DNA from: Halichondria panicea
Lineage: Eukaryota > Porifera > Demospongiae > Suberitida > Halichondriidae
DNA length: 64,000 bases
Assembly: GCF_963675165.1 (NCBI RefSeq)
Contig: NC_087383.1
Coordinates: forward strand, 5,558,839-5,622,838
Direction of reading: 5' to 3'
Under the pieces are notes generated by a model. It did no database searches and had not been told where the DNA came from. It saw nothing but the letters and a program-made list of their open reading frames with translations. Below are positions 58,007 to 64,000 of the stretch, in pieces; the stretch's first letter is position 1, and the number at the start of each line of letters is the position of its first letter. Made by a program: the position numbers and the translations under genes.

Positions 58007-58290
58007 ATAACATAAGAAACTAGAATGAAAGAGAGAAGCTCTAGTTTCTTTTTTTAGCTTTGTTCGAGAGTAGTAGGAGACGCTCGTTTTTTGGGCCGTG
58101 TGCTGTGCTTTTTTTACTGCAAGGCTGCATGGGGGAGGAGCTGGATGTATGGAAGTGCTGGGATTCTAGCTTTGGCTTCTTCCTTTCGCTTTGTTCAAGA
58201 GTAGTATAGTAACCGCTTGTTTGCTGCAAATTATAGCTTAGGTGTCTTCCTTTCGCTTTGTGAGAGTAGTACGAGCCGCTTGTTTCTTGG

Positions 58291-58465
58291 TGTGGAATGA
58301 CTGAACAGTCTATATTTAGAGATCAATGAATAATGATTATGAGTAATGTATATAGCTATTTATATACATGTTCTTATTGGCCTGTTCTGTCTTGTATTGT
58401 CAGTTGAGTCATATTATTAATACGGACAAAGTGATAGCTAAGTTAAGCTAATCCAGACTGTTACA
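58291..58465 (+). repeat. 5' LTR
   Basis: 175 bp, TG...CA ends, identical to the 3' LTR as far as I can read. Preceded by CTTGG. Confidence 0.93.
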
Positions 58466-58506
58466 TGGTGTCAGAAGTGGGATTCCTATAAGGATCCAAG
58501 ACTGAT

Positions 58507-58914
58507 ATGGCCAACTCAACTCTACCACCACCGGGAGCATTCAATTTTGCCAAGCCAGACGAATGGCCAAGATGGCTAAGAAGGTTCAAGCAATATCGAA
58601 GTGCTGCAGGCCTAGACGAGGAAGCAGATACACGACAGGTGGACACGCTATTGTACTGTATGGGAGAAGAAGCTGAAGAAGTTCTAACCTCAACAAATAT
58701 TAGCGTTGAAAATCGAGCGAGGTATGACGGTGTGATTGAACAGTTCGAGACTCACTTCAGAGTCAGAAGGAACGTGATATTCGAGAGGGCACGATTTAAT
58801 CGTCGTTGTCAGAAGGAAGGAGAATCAGCCGAACAATATATAACAGAGCTATACAACCTGATCGAGTTTTGTGAGTACTGTTATGGTCTTGAGGCTCATC
58901 AAGTTAGTGTGTAG
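58507..58914 (+). CDS. Retrotransposon Gag fragment
   Basis: 135 codons beginning 42 bp after the LTR. The protein has the Gag-like features of Ty3/gypsy elements: a KPDEWPRWLRRFKQYR region and ESAEQYITELYNLIEFC, typical of the capsid domain. There is no zinc knuckle; the frame stops soon after the capsid segment, at the point where the internal deletion begins. Confidence 0.85.
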   Translation: MANSTLPPPGAFNFAKPDEWPRWLRRFKQYRSAAGLDEEADTRQVDTLLYCMGEEAEEVLTSTNISVENRARYDGVIEQFETHFRVRRNVIFERARFNRRCQKEGESAEQYITELYNLIEFCEYCYGLEAHQVSV

Positions 58915-58919
58915 CCTTT

Positions 58920-61003
58920 TTACCACATAAATAGGGCATCTTGTAGAATTTCTCGATCGCTTCCGCATTCGTCCAGACCCCGATAAGACAGCCGCTCTCA
59001 CGAAAATGAAACACCCCGAGTCGGTAACTGAGTTAAGACGGTTCATGGGTCTAGTAAATCAGCTGGGGAAATTTTCCAATCGTATTGCCGAAATCAGTCA
59101 GCCAGTAAGAGATTTGTTACGGAGCAACGTCACTTGGATTTGGGGACAGAGTCAACAACAATCATTTGACGAGATCAAAAAAGTGACGAGATCAAAAAAG
59201 AGCTCAACAAACCAGTGGTGCTCAAATTGTACAACCCCACAGCGAAAACAAAAGTTTCAGCAGACGCATCTTATGGATTGGGAGCCGTTTTGTTACAAGC
59301 AGACGAGGATAGTCCTGACTCGTGGAAACCAGTGGCTTATGCCTCTAGGTCCCTCTCAGATACAGAGAAGAGGTATGCACAGATTGAAAAGGAAGCGTTA
59401 GCCTCAACATGGGCATGTGAAAAGTTCCGCAATTACATTTTGGGACGACCGTTTATATTGGAGTCGGATCATAAACCCCTAATTCCTCTACTGAACTCGA
59501 AGCATCTAGACGACTTACCCCCTCGTATTCTAAGATTTCGACTCAGGATGGCCAAGTATGAGTATTTAGCTCAACACGTTTCTGGAAAGTTTCTTTATGC
59601 AGCGGATGCCCTCTCAAGAGCACCAAACCCAGACTGCACAGACGACACAGATCTCGAGTTGGAAGTCGAAGCATATCTGAATTCGGATTTATTTCCTTCC
59701 CTTCCTGCTACTCCACCAAAGTTGATGGAGTATGTCCAAGCACAAATAGATGATCCTACCTGTGCTAAAGTCAGAGAATATTGTGAGACGCAATGGCCAA
59801 GCAGAAACAGTATCGATAGTTCGCTCAAACCCTACTGGAAAGTCAAAGCTTCATTGACATTGGTCAAACAGTTACTATTGTATAATAATCGCATCGTGGT
59901 GCCGTTAAAGCTAAGAAAAGAAACACTCGAAAATATACATGAAGGACATCAAGGAATTGAAAGAAGTCGACTTCGAGCCCAATGTTCTGTATGGTGGCCT
60001 TGTGTGACGGCAGAAGTCAAACAATATGTCGAAAATTGCCGAGAATGTGCAAAGGAATGCAAACCCAAAAGGGAACCATTGATTTCTACACCTCTACCAG
60101 ATTACCCGTGGCAAATGGTAGGAACCGACTTATTCGAGCTGAAAGGTCAGCAGTATTTGGTAGTAGTCGACTACTATTCTCGCTATCCCGAGTGTATTAA
60201 GTTGTCTCGAACTACCTCTGCTCATATCATAACGGTTCTAAAAGCAATATTTGCTAGACACGGAATTCCTGAAACGGTACGCAGCGACAATGGTCCTCAA
60301 TTCTCCTCGCATGAGTTTACACAATTTGCTCAAACGTATGGGTTTAAACACACAACGAGTAGTCCCCACTACCCACAGAGCAATGGAGCGTATGGTTCAA
60401 ACCGTAAAACGCATCCTAAAGAAATCGGAAGATCCTCACTTAGCAATTTTGTCCTATCGAGCGACACCAATGCCGTGGTGTGGACTATCCCCCTCTGAGT
60501 TGTCGATGGGGAGGAAGATAAGAACGACTGTACCGCAAACCACAGAACATCTTATCCCTAAGTGGCCATATTTACCCGGTTTCCGAAAAGCAAACACTTC
60601 CTTTAAAGGAAAGCAAAAAAAGGAGTTCGATAGCCGACACCGGGTAAAGGAGCAAGTGGAAATATCTGAAGGATCAGATGTGTGGATCACAACAAATGGA
60701 CAGAGATTAGAAGGACAGGTGGCACAATCTGTTGACACACCTAGGTCCTACGTGATAGTGACTCCAAATGGTGAATTGAGACGCAATCGCACACAACTCA
60801 ATGTAGCCCCTACAATGGCTCCAACACAAGAGACAACGGAACAATCCGAACAACTTGATTCTAATCCGAACGAACAATCCGAACAAGTTGATTCTAATCC
60901 GAACGAACAATCCGATTTAAATCTAAAAGTACCAAGAAGAATTATGACTCGTTCACAAACGGAAACTATGGTCCGTCCCCCTGAGAGACTAACGTACACT
61001 TAA
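58920..61003 (+). pseudogene. Broken Pol: RT end, RNase H, integrase
   Basis: The remaining pol starts within the C-terminal part of reverse transcriptase (TELRRFMGLVNQLGKF) and has no YxDD catalytic box. A 17-bp tandem duplication near 59168-59201 shifts the frame before RNase H (DASYGLGAVL). Integrase follows, with an HH-CC zinc region and the first two catalytic Asp contexts (GTDLFE, SDNGPQF). A small deletion near 60386 shifts the frame again and removes the expected catalytic Glu. The last frame ends with an acidic tail carrying near-identical EQSEQ(L/V)DSNPN repeats. Confidence 0.88.
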
Positions 61004-61011
61004 AGGGGAGA

Positions 61012-61186
61012 TGTGGAATGACTGAACAGTCTATATTTAGAGATCAATGAATAATGATTATGAGTAATGTATATAGCTATTTATATACATGTTCTTATTG
61101 GCCTGTTCTGTCTTGTATTGTCAGTTGAGTCATATTATTAATACGGACAAAGTGATAGCTAAGTTAAGCTAATCCAGACTGTTACA
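61012..61186 (+). repeat. 3' LTR
   Basis: Same 175 bp as the 5' LTR, followed by CTTGG, the target-site duplication. Confidence 0.93.
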
Positions 61187-61960
61187 CTTGGGAAGTGTGC
61201 TGGGCTTGTTTGCTGCAAAACTGGGGAGGAGCTGGATGTTTTCGTTGTGTGGGTGGAGCTAGGACTATAATTTTGTCCATCAAACTGAGGTGGAGGAACA
61301 GGGTTGCCGGACTTGAATAGAGACCACAGATTTAGTAGAGACACAGAAATGCCAACTTCAGATATTAGTTTTCAAAAGAATAATGATGCAGTTGCTAGGT
61401 TGGCTGTTTATATAGGTTGACTGTTGCTAAGCTAGTGCATTTCTAGTAACCAATAGGTTTGGGATCTAAATCATTTAGAACATGTGCATTCGGTATCTAT
61501 AACGTAAAAAATTTTTTTTTTTCAAATCCCAGTATTGGGCCAATATTTATAGTGCAGATACAGAAATATAAATATATGCCTGTACTAGTTATAATTATAG
61601 AACCTAAACTTTAGTAGTTTGTAGGTGTCCTTCTGCAGATGGAGGGAAATTGGTTCACGAAGTGCTCTTTGTTTAATGGAGGACCTGGCCCCCCTGATAG
61701 CCATGATGGTGGATCTCAGGGAAAAACTTAGTTTACATCCTATTAACCCAATTGTTTTGCTGTAGGGAGTTTCTTTTCACAGATCATTCCTGCTAGTCTC
61801 TTGTAGAAGGTAGTAGCTGATCTTCCCATTCCTCCCGAAACTGATAGTACCAGGGGAGTAAATATTGAATGTTCAATTCCTCTCACTCCTAAAGAAGAGA
61901 GGGATTGGAAGTAAGCCTCGATTAAAACCGCACGGATGGTACTTCGAGGGTACCTCGTTT
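61187..61960. other. Non-coding between LTR element and unidentified gene
   Basis: Its start continues the sequence interrupted by the retrotransposon (TTGTTTGCTGCAAA and GGAGGAGCTGGATG strings also occur before the 5' LTR). Inverted GAGAGGGATT arms occur at 61897-61906 and 61963-61972. No exon supported. Confidence 0.5.
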
Positions 61961-64000
61961 CTAATCCCTCTCTTTTTTTTTTTGTTGGATGGGTACGCTG
62001 TGCTCATCGGTTGCCCGGCACCTGTTGTACTCATTAAGGCCGATAACTTGTATGGCAGAGTCATTTACCCACTTTGACGCTGCCACCAGGCTCAGGGCAG
62101 CAGTTGCACCTGCAATTACAAATGGAAACACATGAGGCAATATTCAAAGGGTCAAACATTACCTCGACGTGGTGACGGAATTGCGTTTTCGTCTGGTCCC
62201 ACTACGATTCCTGGGGCCAAACAATTGTGAACTACTTCAGAAACCCGTATATGGGGTGTTTCATGTTGATGTTGGTGAAGCTGATTAGCATTGCTATCAG
62301 CAGCTGCCCCTCCCCCATGGTGGAGGCAAATTTTTTTCCATTTGTTTTGGCCTGTTAATAACTGAGGATGTAAATATGATGGGTCAGCTGTAAATAAACA
62401 TAAACTTAACATGTACAAGTTCAATAACTAGATTGTTTATTTACGTTCACATTGAGGAAGAATTAGTAGCAGAACCGTTTGTTCGCTTTGTTTTTGTTGT
62501 TTTCGATTCCATTTCTGGGTAGCAAAATAAGTAAGGTAACGACATGTCTACACCTAAGACCATAGGATATTGCAACTAGATCGCAGGCTGGGGCAAAGTA
62601 ATAATGGGAACCGTGTAATTTCTCCACATTTAAAATTGTACAACTGACACATTATATAAGGCCAGAATACCAACATAATTAATTGAGCTACGATGGAATA
62701 GTGGCCTCCCAGAGTCTCTGGTTGATGCAACAAACTGCTGGGCTGAGGTCACTATATTTTCGGATACCCTGCAGTAGAGAGGTACTTCAATACCGAAAGG
62801 TTTCAAGGCACTAATTTTCAAAGGTAAACCGCGTAAATTTAGTGCCTCGGAGATACCAGTTCTTTTTTGCTTGTACCAATGCTCACGTCTTTAGGGAGGT
62901 TACACATTTTGAAAGTGGTGCCTATTATAATACCAGCAATAATCTACCACCCCTACCTGTACATTATGTATTTTTAAAGCTTGTCGACAAGTAGAAGTGA
63001 TGTCTATTATACCAACAATATTCTACCAACCCCTTCCTGTACATTCCAGAGCCTGAAATCATTAAAATCAACATTCTGTCCAGCAGCAATAAGGAATTTT
63101 GTTTTATGGATCATTTATGAAAGGTCCAAAAGGATGTTTTTTTATTATCATTTTTGTTTTCGATCCCGTCACCGATCAAATAGATCCCATAGAGATTCTT
63201 GCTGCCTGGCAGTTCATTCTCCATGATGCATCTGTTAAAATAGTTTACTATATCTGTAACCTGCCAAAGAAAAACAACATGTGATAAAATAATAGCAGCG
63301 CTAAAGCCACAACCAGGAGTACAGTAAGCCCCTAAGGCCTTACATATATTGGAAGTTCAACCATGACACACCTTAGATATTACTTCCCCCCCCCCATACT
63401 TCAGGCAAAAATCACAAGACACTTACATTCTCCACTTGCTGTGGAGTGGCTTGACTCATCAGCATCAAAATAATTATCATGGTTGAACTGCATCATCATC
63501 ACTAGCTCAGTTTCTTGGCATCTCCTCTTAGAAGTAGAACTACTGTCTAACTCTAAGTCTTTGGATGTAGCACTAGTCTAAAATAGTTCAGAATAGACAT
63601 TATTTTACTAACTTGTTATTCTTTTTGTGGCACATGATTATTGCTGAGTAAGCATGCAGTAGTACTGCAGACTCAGCACAATAACGCGCATGCTCAAAAC
63701 AGCTAGCTTAGCTGTAGAGCTACTAGTGGAGTAGTGGTTGCAGAGAGGTAAATGGTGGTCGTTTATAGAACTGCAGTGGTCGGAACCCTGAACACATTAT
63801 AAGACAATAACAATTAATAGATAATTCTAATTATAAAGTTTACTTGGCCGTGATGAATCTGTAAGGAAAGATTATGCACATGAAACAGATATTCGGCACA
63901 ACAGCTAGACTAGCTCACAACTCGCATTAACTACCGGTACTCTGCCTTCTTTGGCCCCTTTCTTTGCCACGTCGCCACATTTGAGAAGGTGCAGGTGGCG
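61961..64000 (-). CDS. Unidentified protein, 3' exons only
   Basis: Four minus-strand exons join in frame: 64000-63935 (partial), 63577-63427, 62387-62163 and 62109-61961, ending at a TAG. The first encodes a basic stretch (LLKCGDVAKKGAKEGRVP), the second is Ser/Asp-rich with SSSTSKRRC. The third has WKKICLHHGGGAAADSN and a His/Gln stretch, then HIRVSEVVHNCLAPGIV; the fourth has ATAALSLVAASKWVNDS and a Lys run before the stop. I recognise no domain. The last exon ends inside an inverted repeat with an A homopolymer, so its exact end is doubtful. Confidence 0.5.

Larger units (their letters stand above)
58291..61186 (+). mobile_element. Ty3/gypsy-type LTR retrotransposon, internally deleted
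   Basis: Two 175-bp LTRs (58291-58465, 61012-61186) start TGTGGAATG and end GTTACA. They are identical by eye and flanked by the 5-bp duplication CTTGG. Directly after the 5' LTR, TGGTGTCAGAAGTGGG is a primer-binding-site candidate; the purine tract AAAGGGGAGA abuts the 3' LTR. Protease and most of reverse transcriptase are missing, so the copy is non-autonomous. Confidence 0.93.

Overview
This is animal genomic DNA. The genes have many short spliced exons, and the families present (plexin, metazoan GCN2, ANAPC11, bubblegum acyl-CoA synthetase) are metazoan. Compact AT-rich introns, many short inverted-repeat elements and CA/TG microsatellites suggest an early-branching animal, most likely a demosponge. 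I could not identify the species, so that placement is inference.

Layout. 1-3185 (minus): the 5' part of an ACSBG-type long-chain acyl-CoA synthetase that runs off the left edge. 3920-4465 (plus): ANAPC11, two exons, complete. 5464-14364 (plus): eEF2, 19 exons, complete at 840 aa, with two paralogous box C/D snoRNA candidates in introns 10 and 11. 14365-16216: repeat-rich intergenic DNA. 16217-28566 (minus): a 21-exon plexin-type receptor (Sema, three PSI, four IPT, one TM) whose roughly 185-residue tail has no recognisable plexin RasGAP domain. 28567-31139: repeat-rich intergenic DNA. 31140-52559 (minus): a complete 41-exon EIF2AK4/GCN2 gene (about 1632 aa: RWD, pseudokinase, kinase, HisRS-like, C-terminal domain). 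Its introns hold an oppositely oriented intronless gene for a small PY-motif membrane protein (34890-35462) and a tandem array of eight initiator tRNA-Met genes (42974-44133). 52560-58290: no recognisable gene, several MITE-like elements. 58291-61186: a Ty3/gypsy-type LTR element with identical 175-bp LTRs, a 5-bp target duplication and a damaged, internally deleted coding region. 61961-64000 (minus): the 3' exons of an unidentified gene that enters from the right.

Themes. Several features concern translation: eEF2 drives translocation, its introns appear to carry rRNA-methylation guides, and GCN2 restrains delivery of initiator Met-tRNA while its own intron carries the initiator tRNA genes. 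ANAPC11 is a ubiquitin-ligase RING subunit, and the nested PY-motif protein looks like a NEDD4-type ligase adaptor. Exon boundaries were read by hand from splice consensus, phase continuity and family conservation. In every multi-exon model the phases add up without internal stops.
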